Assembly: GCA_965227255.1 (NCBI GenBank)
Contig: CBDDFS010000002.1
Location: forward strand, 868,001-932,000
Reading direction: 5' to 3'
DNA from: CBDDFS01 sp965227255
Lineage (GTDB): Bacteria; Bacteroidota; Bacteroidia; Flavobacteriales_E; Vicingaceae
DNA length: 64,000 nucleotides
This document shows, piece after piece, positions 9,632-18,612 of this stretch. Positions within the stretch are counted from its first letter, which is position 1; each line of letters begins with the position of its first letter. The position numbers and the translations under genes are program-made. The notes beneath the pieces are model-generated. The model had not been told where the DNA came from, ran no database searches, and saw only the letters and a program-made list of their open reading frames with translations.

Positions 9632-9664
9632 ATAATAGTGCGCGATGCAATCGCGCACTATTAT
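9632..9664. repeat. 15-bp perfect hairpin with 3-base loop
   Basis: ATAATAGTGCGCGAT (9632-9646) pairs perfectly with 9650-9664 around GCA. It is separate from the terminator just upstream and has no T run on either strand, so it does not look like an ordinary terminator. It lies between two convergent genes, 13 bp before the stop of the minus-strand lipoprotein gene. Confidence 0.85.
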
Positions 9665-9676
9665 ATTATAAACTCA

Positions 9677-10336
9677 TCAATCAATGTTTAAAGTCACTTT
9701 AATTGTGTTGTCGCAATATTCATTGATCGTGAAATACTCTGAGCCGGAACTGTTTAGATCAGGTAGGATGGCATAACCAATTTTGAAATGAGTACTCTTC
9801 ATGCTCTGATTAAACAGAAAGACGTCTTCTGATCTAAAGACAAAACCTGACCTAAAGGGACCAGCTAATTTTAATCCATTCGGGTCGATTAGATTGTTGA
9901 TGATGAGAGTATCATTTTTTGTATATGGATTTTCAACATCAAGATGTACCTCAATATTTACCGTTGGATGGAAATACAGGTCCAGATCATAGATGGACGT
10001 GTCCTTCGGAATGTATTCATGAATTATATTTCCTCCTTCACTTGCCTTAAATCTGATAAAGAGTTCCATGCCTTTTTTTGAAGGGAAATTAAATTCATAG
10101 AATCCATTGTCATCCGTCGTGCATTGATCCAAGAGCCCACCATAATTCAGTCCATTAGGTGCATTTTGCCATAGTTCTAGGTCTACATTTTTCAAAGGAG
10201 GTGAAAAGCAATCACGATAAAGAGTCCCGTTTATAGTGTACGACTTTGTTGGTGAAAGTACTTCATCCTTTGAACAAGAATTAAATGAAAAAAGGATTAC
10301 TGAACTAACAAAAAGAATTATCAATCTCGAATTCAT
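9677..10336 (-). CDS. Putative lipoprotein with carboxypeptidase-regulatory-like region
   Basis: A 219-residue protein with a lipoprotein signal (FSFNSCSK, lipid Cys near residue 21). After it, residues about 30-120 read like a carboxypeptidase regulatory or SusD-style 'TINGTLYRDC...NVDLELW...TTDDNGFYEFNFP' beta-sandwich; the remainder is beta-rich without motifs. Its ATG overlaps the TGA of the upstream lipase-like gene (ATGA, 10333-10336), which suggests translational coupling. It may act with that protein at the cell surface, but no family function is known to me. Confidence 0.78.
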   Translation of the reverse strand: MNSRLIILFVSSVILFSFNSCSKDEVLSPTKSYTINGTLYRDCFSPPLKNVDLELWQNAPNGLNYGGLLDQCTTDDNGFYEFNFPSKKGMELFIRFKASEGGNIIHEYIPKDTSIYDLDLYFHPTVNIEVHLDVENPYTKNDTLIINNLIDPNGLKLAGPFRSGFVFRSEDVFLFNQSMKSTHFKIGYAILPDLNSSGSEYFTINEYCDNTIKVTLNID

Positions 10337-13300
10337 GGCTGTTGAATTATTATGACTTGCGATAAGATCTCACTTCCACATTCAAGACGAACTATATACA
10401 TACCTTGGGCAAAATCTGATATTCCCCGGAGGTTATAATTCACCTCTTTTTCGGAGTCGAAATGGCCAAGTGATTTGATAAATACATTTCTTCCTTTTGA
10501 ATCAATCAGGTTCAGTTTAACGTTCCCGGGAATGGTTAGCTGAAATTGAATGTTTAATTGATCGCCGGATATCGGGTTTGGAAAAACCTTGAGATATGCA
10601 TCGGTTGATTCCATTATCTCCGTCTTTTCAGATGGTTTTGACCTGCCATTTATGAAGTTTACACAGCACACTTTCAATACCGAATCCATTCTGTAATATG
10701 GTCCTGAAAAAGGTGCGTTATAAGTGAGTCCTTTTCTTGTTGGTGAATTGAATTTATCCGTTATGAACGTCGCTTGAGCAGCACTGGAAATGATAAAAGG
10801 ATCATTTTTTGAATACATGCCATCTCGACTGTTTACAGATCCTGAACCATTTTCATAATAATATTTTGGATTCCTTTCATTCACATTGATGTCGAATTCC
10901 GCCTGATAATAAGATGACCAGTTCAAGGTCACATTCTCCAGGAATAGCTCTTCATCGCCAATTTCCAAATTGATTATACCTCTTTCCACAGTATCGTTGT
11001 GCAATATGCAGGAGTAATAAGTGAAATCTCTTATTGGAGCTTTTTGGCGTGATAAGTTGTAAATTCCGGGGTTCTTAAATGGGTTGACTAATGACCCGAT
11101 ATGATTTCTATTCACATAAGAGCCACTTTCTTCATAGCCAATTATTACACTGGGTTTTACCCGAGACAATTTTGTTTGAATGTTTTCACTTTCAATATCA
11201 TGATCAAGCGGATAGCTTCCCAAAGTCCCATAATCAAGAGCAGATTGTGTTGGAACCAGCGTGAAATGCAGACCGTCTGAACAGGCCGTAGCATCAATAT
11301 TTGCAGATAAAAAACCATTCCATCCTACATGGGTATTGAAGCCTATACAGCCATTACCCGTGCTAATGTAATTTCTGTGGAAAATATTCAGGAAATAGTT
11401 GTTTGAAACGTTATGACTGCTCGAGCCTGCATTTGGGGAGATGAAAAGTGGATCACCCGTGAAACCTCCTGAATTTACGCCATATGCCAGGGCATTGGAC
11501 TTAGCCTGATCATTTACCAAAACGGTCTTACCGAGCTGAATTTTTATTCCGAATAAATACAGATTGATTGTTGGAGTATTCAAATAGGCATATGCCTTGT
11601 ATATCTGTGTATTGCCCGGTTTATTTGTTTTACAGTGAAGTTCAGCTCCCAAAATTTTTATTCTTCTGCCCAGAATATAGCAGTAGAATTCACCATCAAA
11701 ATCCATCAGATTGTCACCGGCCACTCGATCCTGGGAAGTATAATAGTTTGTCTGGGCTTCTCCGGCCAGTGATCCGTTACTAAGAGCTGTTACTTTGCAG
11801 TTTTGGGGATAATCACCCAGCATGTTCAATTCATAAAAGAAATCCTCTTTGTCTATATGAGAATCATAATTGTTTCCGGCTTTGCTGTCGATATGATAAA
11901 TCAACATTTGTTGGGCTGCTTGGGCATCAATGAAGAGATTGGTCATCTTGGTCAGATTTCTCAATCTGAATTTAGCGATGCGCGAAAAGGCCTGCATTCC
12001 TGTTTCGTAGGCATGTTGTACAGATAATGGGATGTTTGCTCCCTGATGAGGTGTGTCTAAAGTGAGCAAAAGCCTGGTGTTGTGCTTCTTGTCGGTCAAA
12101 CACCATTTGTCGGGAAGATTGAAAATGCCGGCATGTGAATGGAGATAGAAAGTACTGTTTTCATCCATCACATCAGTGAAGAAAGGCGATACATCCTGAT
12201 TATCGTAGTAATTCGACTCCATATAGGTCAGTGCATACCTTGCAATCAATCCGCCCATGCTTTCACCCATGATCACGAACTGATGTCCATAATCCAATTC
12301 ACATTTGAGACTTTCAAGCAGATTTACGAGATAAAGTGCATTGAATCTCATATCTATGGTTGATCTTTTATAATCGACAACCAAAAATGTATAACCCTGA
12401 TTTTTGAGTTGGACAATCTTATTGTTGGAGATCATCTCGGAATAAATTCTGGGTATGTCACGGTTCATTGAGGGTATGGCATCAAGAATATCCATCCCAG
12501 GTAAGTATAGGATCACTTTACCGGATTTAATACCCACAGAATTGCAACCACTATAAACGCCGACATTCAATCCGGGAAGAGACATGGTGCTCTGAGGCTT
12601 TACACATTTCTGAGAAGTCTCAACGGAAATTTTGCTAATCGAACTGTGAATAACAATGTTTTTCTTAGCCGGTCTGATCTGGGTGGTGATATATTTCGAA
12701 CCTTTTGATTTGTAGTTTACTTGATGATGTGTGATTCTTGAAGGATCAAATTTTCTGAAGCCATTTCCGTCACCGAAGTCTATGAAAAGATCGAATTCAT
12801 TTCCATACTTGTTGGAATTATGCACATCATATAGGATGAAATCGGGATCTATTCTGAATACCGGATCAGAGAAGTATGAACTTTCAATCAAAGGAGCAAC
12901 CGCGAATAGATTGCTGTCAAGATAAGGACTGGAATGACGGGGAATTTTGTCTGTTAATGTATTCGCCTGAACATTAAAGTTGAAATACTTACCTGTATTG
13001 AGAGCATCATTCTTCAACTTATAAAATGCATAATTCATAATGCCCATAGGTATGGTGTCCGATAGAAAATCCTGTGAATCATCGTAAAGAGAGAGAGGAC
13101 TCACATACATAGTTGTATCATAGGCCGAATAGTACATTTCATCATATACAGCGAGCCAGGTAGCGCTGTTAATGATCTTAGGACACTTAGTTTGAAAAAA
13201 GATGCTATCCGTCATGTGACACGACATGTCATAGAGAAAGAGTTTAGGATTTGGAGGAAGATTCAGATTTCCGAAAAGACTTCGGAGTTGACTGTTTGCA

Positions 13301-13389
13301 GCGGGAATCCCGATCTGTTGGGATATTAAAATGGTAGGAAAAAATAAAGGGAGTAGGAATTTGAGGGTACAAAGAATGACCTTCTTCAT
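10333..13389 (-). CDS. T9SS-secreted lipase/esterase-like alpha/beta hydrolase
   Basis: A 1018-residue exported protein with a signal peptide ending near LISQQ. In the middle, residues about 290-450 resemble an alpha/beta hydrolase. The nucleophile elbow GESMGG has Ser377 and is followed by LIARYALTYM; LLTLDTPHQGANIP then matches the 'TPHxG' segment of triacylglycerol lipases and PGAP1-like proteins. The rest is beta-rich. The tail (about 935-1018: LKVFPNPISGDQLNIQFQ, AQGMYIVRLECGSE, SQVIIIQQP) is a T9SS type A sorting signal. A secreted lipase or esterase is the best reading; the catalytic Asp and His cannot be placed with certainty. It is the first gene of a pair with the lipoprotein gene that overlaps its stop. 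Confidence 0.82.
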   Translation of the reverse strand: MKKVILCTLKFLLPLFFPTILISQQIGIPAANSQLRSLFGNLNLPPNPKLFLYDMSCHMTDSIFFQTKCPKIINSATWLAVYDEMYYSAYDTTMYVSPLSLYDDSQDFLSDTIPMGIMNYAFYKLKNDALNTGKYFNFNVQANTLTDKIPRHSSPYLDSNLFAVAPLIESSYFSDPVFRIDPDFILYDVHNSNKYGNEFDLFIDFGDGNGFRKFDPSRITHHQVNYKSKGSKYITTQIRPAKKNIVIHSSISKISVETSQKCVKPQSTMSLPGLNVGVYSGCNSVGIKSGKVILYLPGMDILDAIPSMNRDIPRIYSEMISNNKIVQLKNQGYTFLVVDYKRSTIDMRFNALYLVNLLESLKCELDYGHQFVIMGESMGGLIARYALTYMESNYYDNQDVSPFFTDVMDENSTFYLHSHAGIFNLPDKWCLTDKKHNTRLLLTLDTPHQGANIPLSVQHAYETGMQAFSRIAKFRLRNLTKMTNLFIDAQAAQQMLIYHIDSKAGNNYDSHIDKEDFFYELNMLGDYPQNCKVTALSNGSLAGEAQTNYYTSQDRVAGDNLMDFDGEFYCYILGRRIKILGAELHCKTNKPGNTQIYKAYAYLNTPTINLYLFGIKIQLGKTVLVNDQAKSNALAYGVNSGGFTGDPLFISPNAGSSSHNVSNNYFLNIFHRNYISTGNGCIGFNTHVGWNGFLSANIDATACSDGLHFTLVPTQSALDYGTLGSYPLDHDIESENIQTKLSRVKPSVIIGYEESGSYVNRNHIGSLVNPFKNPGIYNLSRQKAPIRDFTYYSCILHNDTVERGIINLEIGDEELFLENVTLNWSSYYQAEFDINVNERNPKYYYENGSGSVNSRDGMYSKNDPFIISSAAQATFITDKFNSPTRKGLTYNAPFSGPYYRMDSVLKVCCVNFINGRSKPSEKTEIMESTDAYLKVFPNPISGDQLNIQFQLTIPGNVKLNLIDSKGRNVFIKSLGHFDSEKEVNYNLRGISDFAQGMYIVRLECGSEILSQVIIIQQP

Positions 13390-13678
13390 AATACTAGAAT
13401 TTGAGTTAATACTTGTGAGAATTGCCCCTTTGGCAGATCGACTGAAGAGTCGGGAATGGAGTTAGAGGGTTTGAAAGTAGTAATATCCCAGAGCTAAAAA
13501 AAGGAGAATTTTTAAGTCAGTGTAAATTCCAAATAAACTTACGTATATGGAATATGAGTGTTTTTACAATTAACCAATTAACCACTTAACCAATCCCACC
13601 CTCACCTTCACCGAATATGCGTAAATTTAATTGTCCAAACACAAGCTTTTAGCTGAAGCTTCGTTTGTACTTTATGCC
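13390..13678. other. Divergent intergenic region with TTAACCAA repeats
   Basis: This 289-bp gap separates the minus-strand lipase-like gene from the plus-strand beta-barrel genes. I see no plausible gene in it. It holds a short array of the octamer TTAACCAA and variants (13567-13594), nearly identical to an array at 57915-57952. No convincing TAnnTTTG promoter was identified for either direction. Confidence 0.6.
13567..13594. repeat. TTAACCAA-type short tandem repeat, copy 1
   Basis: Three to four imperfect units of TTAACCAA/TTAACCAC. The same order of units (AATTAACCACTTAACCAAT) appears at 57915-57952, so this is a dispersed intergenic repeat. Confidence 0.7.
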
Positions 13679-14353
13679 ATGTTGAAAAGGCTCTTCATAT
13701 TATTGATTCTAGCTCCGGCGATTGGTCTTGCCCAGGATATCGGAGTCAAACTCGATTTGGGAGCATCTTACATTACCAACGAACAATTTGCCAATACAGA
13801 TATTGATCACCAGATCAAACCGGGTAAGTCGGCAAATCTTGGAATGTTCTTTGATTTTTCCGTTTCTAAAAAATCATCTGTATCATTTGAGCTTAACTAC
13901 GTTAAACTAGAAAGCAAAGAAGTCTTGAATGGAGTGGTTGTACTGGATCCTTTGGGCAGGCCTGTGGTTTATGGAAATCAATACATCCGAAAGAAGATCT
14001 CATACATTGCGCTGCCTGTCTATTATAGCTTTCAGTTTGATCGACTTTCAGTGAATGTTGGAGGACAGGTATCCACGGTTATGGGTGGAAGTGCAGAGGT
14101 CAGATCTGAATCGGAGTTCTACGAATACGATATGCAATATGAACCTGCTTTGAATGAACTTGATTACGGTGTGCGATTCGGTATGCAATGGAAACTATCA
14201 CATCGCTTTGATCTCGAAGCCACCTATTATCATGGTCTGAGTGATATCCAGAAGCCATTTCGCAATGGAGAATCGGATTTCTGGGCCATCCGGCAATTGA
14301 CTTTTGGATTTAAATATGCATTTATAAAAGAAGAGAATAGAAATGAAAACTAA
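13679..14353 (+). CDS. Outer-membrane beta-barrel protein, tandem copy 1
   Basis: A 224-residue protein starting at ATG 13679, chosen because the signal peptide MLKRLFILLILAPAIGLAQ begins there; upstream in-frame TTG codons would add an unlikely extension. Alternating hydrophobic residues, aromatic girdles and a C-terminal TFGFKYAF strand indicate an eight- to ten-stranded outer-membrane barrel (PorT/OmpW-like). The neighbour at 14343 is a paralogue: both share an I(A/S)L/V-P-V-Y-Y strand, a YG(V/A)R(F/I)G turn and the segment ATYYHGL-(S/N)-DI. The genes overlap by 11 bp and are probably cotranscribed. Substrate unknown. Confidence 0.82.
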   Translation: MLKRLFILLILAPAIGLAQDIGVKLDLGASYITNEQFANTDIDHQIKPGKSANLGMFFDFSVSKKSSVSFELNYVKLESKEVLNGVVVLDPLGRPVVYGNQYIRKKISYIALPVYYSFQFDRLSVNVGGQVSTVMGGSAEVRSESEFYEYDMQYEPALNELDYGVRFGMQWKLSHRFDLEATYYHGLSDIQKPFRNGESDFWAIRQLTFGFKYAFIKEENRNEN

Positions 14354-15023
14354 GATATTGTTACTGGCAATAATAGCGCCGTTATTTACATTTTCTCAGG
14401 ACATGGAAGTAATTGTGAAAGACAAACTCGGCTTCAAGGCGGAAATTGGAGCATCTAAGGTCTATGAGATAAGGGAAAACTTATCAAACAATAATTTTAA
14501 ACAGGTATGGGGACCTTCGTTCAGCTTTGGTCTTTTCTATGAACGTTTTTTATCAGGCAAGTCATTTTTGAGTGCAGAGCTGAAATACAATCATCTCACG
14601 AGCACCACTGTGATTGAAGATGTGCTCTTCGCTGACATCTCAGGTGAAATAAAATATGCCGATATCCCCTATGATTTTCGCTTCTCTTATTTTTCAGTAC
14701 CTGTATATTATACTTATAAGATCGGACGATTCTCTCCAAACATTGGCTTCAATTTATCCCTTCTGTTGAGTGACCGACTTACCGTTACGGCCCCTCCATT
14801 TGCCGGATTACCGGAAAATGTTCAGCATGAAGCCATCAACAGCGACCAGATCGACTATGGCGCGAGAATTGGTTTAGGCTATGACATAAGCAGAAGGGTA
14901 AGCATTGATGCGACTTACTACCACGGCCTGAATGATATTATCGATTGGGATACCAACGGCGAACTTGAGTGGTACAATCGACAAGTAATGGTGGGTGTGA
15001 AATTCTGGCTTGAGGGAATTTAA
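14343..15023 (+). CDS. Outer-membrane beta-barrel protein, tandem copy 2
   Basis: A 226-residue protein with the signal peptide MKTKILLLAIIAPLFTFSQ, then an amphipathic beta-strand pattern ending in VMVGVKFWLEGI. It resembles the preceding gene along its length (for example FSVPVYYTYKIGRFSPNIG and IDATYYHGLNDI), so the pair arose by tandem duplication and has diverged strongly. The two genes overlap by 11 bp. No ligand-binding or enzymatic motif is visible. The stop codon sits 1 bp from that of convergent gldD. Confidence 0.82.
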   Translation: MKTKILLLAIIAPLFTFSQDMEVIVKDKLGFKAEIGASKVYEIRENLSNNNFKQVWGPSFSFGLFYERFLSGKSFLSAELKYNHLTSTTVIEDVLFADISGEIKYADIPYDFRFSYFSVPVYYTYKIGRFSPNIGFNLSLLLSDRLTVTAPPFAGLPENVQHEAINSDQIDYGARIGLGYDISRRVSIDATYYHGLNDIIDWDTNGELEWYNRQVMVGVKFWLEGI

Positions 15024-15024
15024 T

Positions 15025-15612
15025 TTATTTCCACTTCACAGAACGCACCAAATGATTTACATCCTGTCTGATATAATCAATCGCCGGTTGAAGTGAATCG
15101 GCATTGGAAGCTGCACTGAAATATAAGGCGCCTCGCAGGAAATGTTCTGAGCTGTCTGTGCTCATGAACTGTACTGAGGAAGCCGCATTTCCATCAATTC
15201 GATAGATCTTCGAATAAACTTTCGTTTCATCATTGATGATATTTTCTTCTTCGATGGCATTGGCCTTTATGGTGTGTTTGTATACCAGGGTCCGGCTGTC
15301 TTCGAGTAATTCGCGCAGATTTCCTTCAATGGGTCGATAACTCAAATGAATTCTTGCTCTCAGATCCGGGTAATCGATGTTCAGCCAGCATGGTTGATCC
15401 TTTTTTGCCTGTGAAATGACACTTTCAGCATGGTATTCAAAGGTAAATGGACAATCGGATAAGTAATCGGCATAAGACTTTGCAGGAAGATCGATTCTCG
15501 GATAACCTTTTGGTTTGGGTGTGTATTCTTCTGAACATGAGGACATAAACATGAGCAAAAGACCGAGCAGGACCATGATCAGGCCCAGGATGAACTTACT
15601 TCGTTTTGGCAT
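15025..15612 (-). CDS. gldD: Gliding motility lipoprotein GldD
   Basis: A 195-residue lipoprotein. The membrane segment (about 8-24) ends in the lipobox SSC (Cys26), followed by the family signature YTPKPKGYPRIDLP and a conserved beta-rich domain with CPFTFEYHAESVI. GldD is needed for gliding and T9SS function in Flavobacterium. Its place directly after gldE, ssb and mutY is the conserved Bacteroidota order and supports the name. The gene overlaps the end of gldE by 17 bp, so the two are probably translated in a coupled way. The window has at least four T9SS cargo proteins, in keeping with a working system. Confidence 0.95.
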   Translation of the reverse strand: MPKRSKFILGLIMVLLGLLLMFMSSCSEEYTPKPKGYPRIDLPAKSYADYLSDCPFTFEYHAESVISQAKKDQPCWLNIDYPDLRARIHLSYRPIEGNLRELLEDSRTLVYKHTIKANAIEEENIINDETKVYSKIYRIDGNAASSVQFMSTDSSEHFLRGALYFSAASNADSLQPAIDYIRQDVNHLVRSVKWK

Positions 15613-16927
15613 TTATCAATTTTACTTTGATCTCTTTCACCCTTTTCACATTGGCCGATTCAACGGTGAACTGACAATTATCAAATTCAAAACGCTCTAA
15701 TTTCTTCGGTATTCTGCCGCTGATCTCAATAATGAATCCTGCCAGCGTATCCGATTCGCCCTTGGCATTTTCAAATTCTTCCTCGTTCACATCCATGATC
15801 TTATAGAAGTCGATCAATGGAGTCTTTCCCTCAAACAGATAAGTTCCCTCGGCAATCTTTCTGTAATGCTCATCTTCTTCAACTTCCTCCGAAACATTTT
15901 CCACTACTTCTTCGAGGATATCATCCAGGGTGACAATACCTGATGCGCCTCCATACTCATCTACCACTATGGCCAGGTGGATCTTTTTCTCCTGGAATTC
16001 TTTGAGCAGGTCGTCGATCTTTTTGTTTTCGGGAACAAAGAATGGTGGACGAATTAATTTGAGCCAGTCGAAATCCTTGTTCTCATCAAGATGTGGAAGC
16101 AGGTCCTTGATATAAAGAGTACCCTTTATATTATCAAAACTCTCTTCGTATACCGGAATTCTCGAATAACCTTCCTCCCTTATGGTTTGTAATACTTCAT
16201 TGAATTTGTCAGTCTGATCGATGGCCAAAACATCTACTCTCGAGATCATGATCTGTTTCACATCGGTATTTCCAAATTTCACGATGCCCTCAAGAATCTT
16301 TTGATCTTCGTCTTTGATCTCTTCTTCTACTGTCAGCTCAATGGCCGTAGTCAGGTCTTCGGTAGAAACATGATCACCCTTCCATTTTACTTTTCGTTCA
16401 ATAAAACGAGTCGAGTTCATGAGGATGAAAATGATGGGATTAAAGATCTTTGATAGAATGAGAATTGGTTTAGCCATGAATTTGCTCAACTGGATCCCAT
16501 TTTTTGCGGCATAAACTTTGGGTATCACTTCACCAAAAAGCAATAAGATGAATGTGATGAAAACCACCTGGATAATAAACTCAAGGACTTTGTTGGTGTG
16601 GAAGGAAATCAACTCGCCAACCAGGTATGTCGACATAATGACGATACCGATATTCACAAAATTGTTGACCACCAGAATAGTGGCAAGCAGTTTTCGGGGT
16701 TTGTTGAGAAGTTGGAGAAGCAAGGAACTCTCATCTTCCTCTTCCAGACTTTCTTTATCGGCCGGACTCAGGCTGAAGAATGCCACTTCAGATCCGGAAA
16801 CAAGGGCAGAGCAGAACAACAGCAAAATGATGCTGATCAGCAATGTGAGAGAATTCAATGTAAAGGGATTAAAGGTCATCCCCATAAAAGAACTCAACAA
16901 TAAACTATACGGTTCAGGATCGTCCAA
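15596..16927 (-). CDS. gldE: Gliding-associated CNNM/CorC-type membrane protein GldE
   Basis: A 443-residue protein: N-terminal DUF21 membrane domain (LTLLISIILLLFCSALVSGS near 27, three more helices to about 180), a CBS pair (about 210-335) and a C-terminal CorC_HlyC domain (about 350-435). Related proteins transport or sense Mg2+; GldE is linked to GldD function. The start is TTG at 16927. The frame is closed by an in-frame stop 7 codons upstream and no ATG lies before Met15, while the N-terminal DDPEPYSLLL stretch looks conserved, so TTG is preferred over ATG 16885. It follows ssb after 25 bp and overlaps gldD. Confidence 0.93.
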   Translation of the reverse strand: MDDPEPYSLLLSSFMGMTFNPFTLNSLTLLISIILLLFCSALVSGSEVAFFSLSPADKESLEEEDESSLLLQLLNKPRKLLATILVVNNFVNIGIVIMSTYLVGELISFHTNKVLEFIIQVVFITFILLLFGEVIPKVYAAKNGIQLSKFMAKPILILSKIFNPIIFILMNSTRFIERKVKWKGDHVSTEDLTTAIELTVEEEIKDEDQKILEGIVKFGNTDVKQIMISRVDVLAIDQTDKFNEVLQTIREEGYSRIPVYEESFDNIKGTLYIKDLLPHLDENKDFDWLKLIRPPFFVPENKKIDDLLKEFQEKKIHLAIVVDEYGGASGIVTLDDILEEVVENVSEEVEEDEHYRKIAEGTYLFEGKTPLIDFYKIMDVNEEEFENAKGESDTLAGFIIEISGRIPKKLERFEFDNCQFTVESANVKRVKEIKVKLINAKTK

Positions 16928-16952
16928 AATGTATTGAACCTTGGTTTATAAA

Positions 16953-17417
16953 TCAGAAAGGAAGATCGTCGTCATCTTCAGTCTGTTGCACCTGAGCCTG
17001 CTGCTGAGGCTGACTGCTTTGAGATTGACTTTGTTGTTGCGAGGTTTGCTGAGACTGGGATTGACCACCTTGACTTTGCTCATCTCTTCGTCCGAGCATG
17101 GTCATATTGTCACCAACAATTTCGGTTGTATACCTCGTATTTCCTTCTTTATCCTCCCATGTTCTGGTTCGGATCTTTCCTTCTATATATACCTGGTTTC
17201 CTTTTCGAAGGTATTTTTCAGCAATTTCAGCCAGACCCCTCCACAGAACAACGTTGTGCCACTCAGTTTGCGTTTTGCGCTCACCGGTGTTTCGATCTTT
17301 ATAGGTTTCTGAAGTAGCCAGCGTGAAATTGGCAACTGCTGTGCCTCCTTCAAGATATCTGACTTCGGGATCCTTGCCAAGGTTTCCCACTAAAATGACT
17401 TTGTTTATTCCAGACAT
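16953..17417 (-). CDS. ssb: Single-stranded DNA-binding protein
   Basis: A 154-residue cytoplasmic protein. The OB fold covers residues 1-108 (MSGINKVILVGNLGKDPEVR, then WHNVVLWRGLAEIAEKYLRKG). A very Gln/Ser-rich disordered linker follows (about 113-146), then the acidic tip DDDDLPF that recruits repair and replication partners. Length and tip are typical of a housekeeping SSB. It sits between mutY (31 bp upstream) and gldE, a layout common in Bacteroidota. Confidence 0.97.
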   Translation of the reverse strand: MSGINKVILVGNLGKDPEVRYLEGGTAVANFTLATSETYKDRNTGERKTQTEWHNVVLWRGLAEIAEKYLRKGNQVYIEGKIRTRTWEDKEGNTRYTTEIVGDNMTMLGRRDEQSQGGQSQSQQTSQQQSQSQSSQPQQQAQVQQTEDDDDLPF

Positions 17418-17447
17418 AGAATTTAATTGTGGGTCAAAGATACAAAT

Positions 17448-18500
17448 TCAGCCACCATTGATATAGGATTCAATCAATTTTGGAAGGGGAAATTCTTCGA
17501 TTTTATCAACATCGGTTATGACCCAGTTTGCCGGAAGCTCAATTTCTGAAAGATCGACGTCGATTTCATGGAACCTGGCATATATATTTTGATGAGATAA
17601 AACATGGCTTCTCCAGTCGCTCTTTCCTCTTTTTTCATAAGGCATATTCTCTTCATTTACCAGGCCTATTTTTTTCAGATCGAGTTCACCTTTCTTTGAA
17701 TCATTTTCCTGAAGGGGAAAGTCGTACATGTCTTGCCAAATATCTTTTTGCGTGCGTTTTTTCATGACAAATTTCTTTCCGGAACGCAATACAGCGTAGT
17801 TGAAAAAGCGATCTCTTTTTCTGATCTCTTTTTTCTTCAATGGTATTTCCTTCACCTGTCCGGTATTGAATGCCACACATTTCGAATTGAAAGGGCAATG
17901 TTCACAATCCGGACTTTGGGGTGTGCACTGTAAAGCACCGAATTCCATAATTGCCTGGTTGAATGATGCGGGCTTCTTCTTATCAAATATTGAAGAAAGA
18001 TCTTCTTTGATCCTTTTTTTGGTTTCCGATAATTCAAGGGCTGACTTGATTCCAAAGAGTCGGCAGATTACTCTATTTACATTACCGTCAATGACCGGAT
18101 AAGCAAGGTCGAAGGCAAAAGAAGAAATTGCCGAGGCCGTATATTCTCCAATACCTTTTAAATTCTTTATCTCCTGGTATGTGTTGGGGAAAATACCCTG
18201 ATGATCATCTGTTATCATTCTGGCAGCACTATGCATATTTCTGGCCCGTGAGTAGTAACCGAGGCCTTGCCATAAATTCAGAACGTCCTGCTGATCAGCC
18301 TTGGCAAGGCTTTTGACATCCGGGAATCGATCAATGAATCGTTCGTAATAAGATATGCCTTGTTGTACCCTGGTTTGCTGAAGAATGATTTCCGACACCC
18401 ATATTTTGTAGGGGTCTTTTGTATTCCTCCAGGGGAGGTCACGTTTATAGTCTTCGTACCAGTATAAAAGTCGATGGGAAAAATCAGAAAATAAGGGCAT
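17448..18500 (-). CDS. mutY: A/G-specific adenine DNA glycosylase
   Basis: A 350-residue base-excision repair enzyme that removes adenine mispaired with 8-oxoguanine. Key residues fall at the same positions as in E. coli MutY: Glu37 (SEIILQQTRV), the helix-hairpin-helix LKGIGEYTASAI (about 114-125), the catalytic Asp138 (VIDGNVNRV) and the [4Fe-4S] ligands Cys192, Cys199, Cys202 and Cys208 (C-x6-C-x2-C-x5-C). The C-terminal NUDIX-like domain (about 230-345) checks 8-oxoguanine. It is the first gene of the mutY-ssb-gldE-gldD series and diverges from the HU gene. Confidence 0.97.
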   Translation of the reverse strand: MPLFSDFSHRLLYWYEDYKRDLPWRNTKDPYKIWVSEIILQQTRVQQGISYYERFIDRFPDVKSLAKADQQDVLNLWQGLGYYSRARNMHSAARMITDDHQGIFPNTYQEIKNLKGIGEYTASAISSFAFDLAYPVIDGNVNRVICRLFGIKSALELSETKKRIKEDLSSIFDKKKPASFNQAIMEFGALQCTPQSPDCEHCPFNSKCVAFNTGQVKEIPLKKKEIRKRDRFFNYAVLRSGKKFVMKKRTQKDIWQDMYDFPLQENDSKKGELDLKKIGLVNEENMPYEKRGKSDWRSHVLSHQNIYARFHEIDVDLSEIELPANWVITDVDKIEEFPLPKLIESYINGG

Positions 18501-18533
18501 GGAAAGGCTGCGTAATTAATTTAAAATAAAACG

Positions 18534-18562
18534 TTTGCAATTAAAGTTAATCCCTATCTTTG
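18534..18562 (+). promoter_or_regulatory. Canonical Bacteroidota promoter of the HU gene
   Basis: TTTG at 18534-18537 and TATCTTTG at 18555-18562 are 17 bp apart and match the -33 (TTTG) and -7 (TAnnTTTG) elements. Transcription would start near 18569, leaving a leader of about 44 bases with a run of seven C residues. Confidence 0.85.
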
Positions 18563-18612
18563 CCCCCCCGAAATTAAAAAATTTAACTACTAATTCTTAA
18601 AAAAGACTTACA

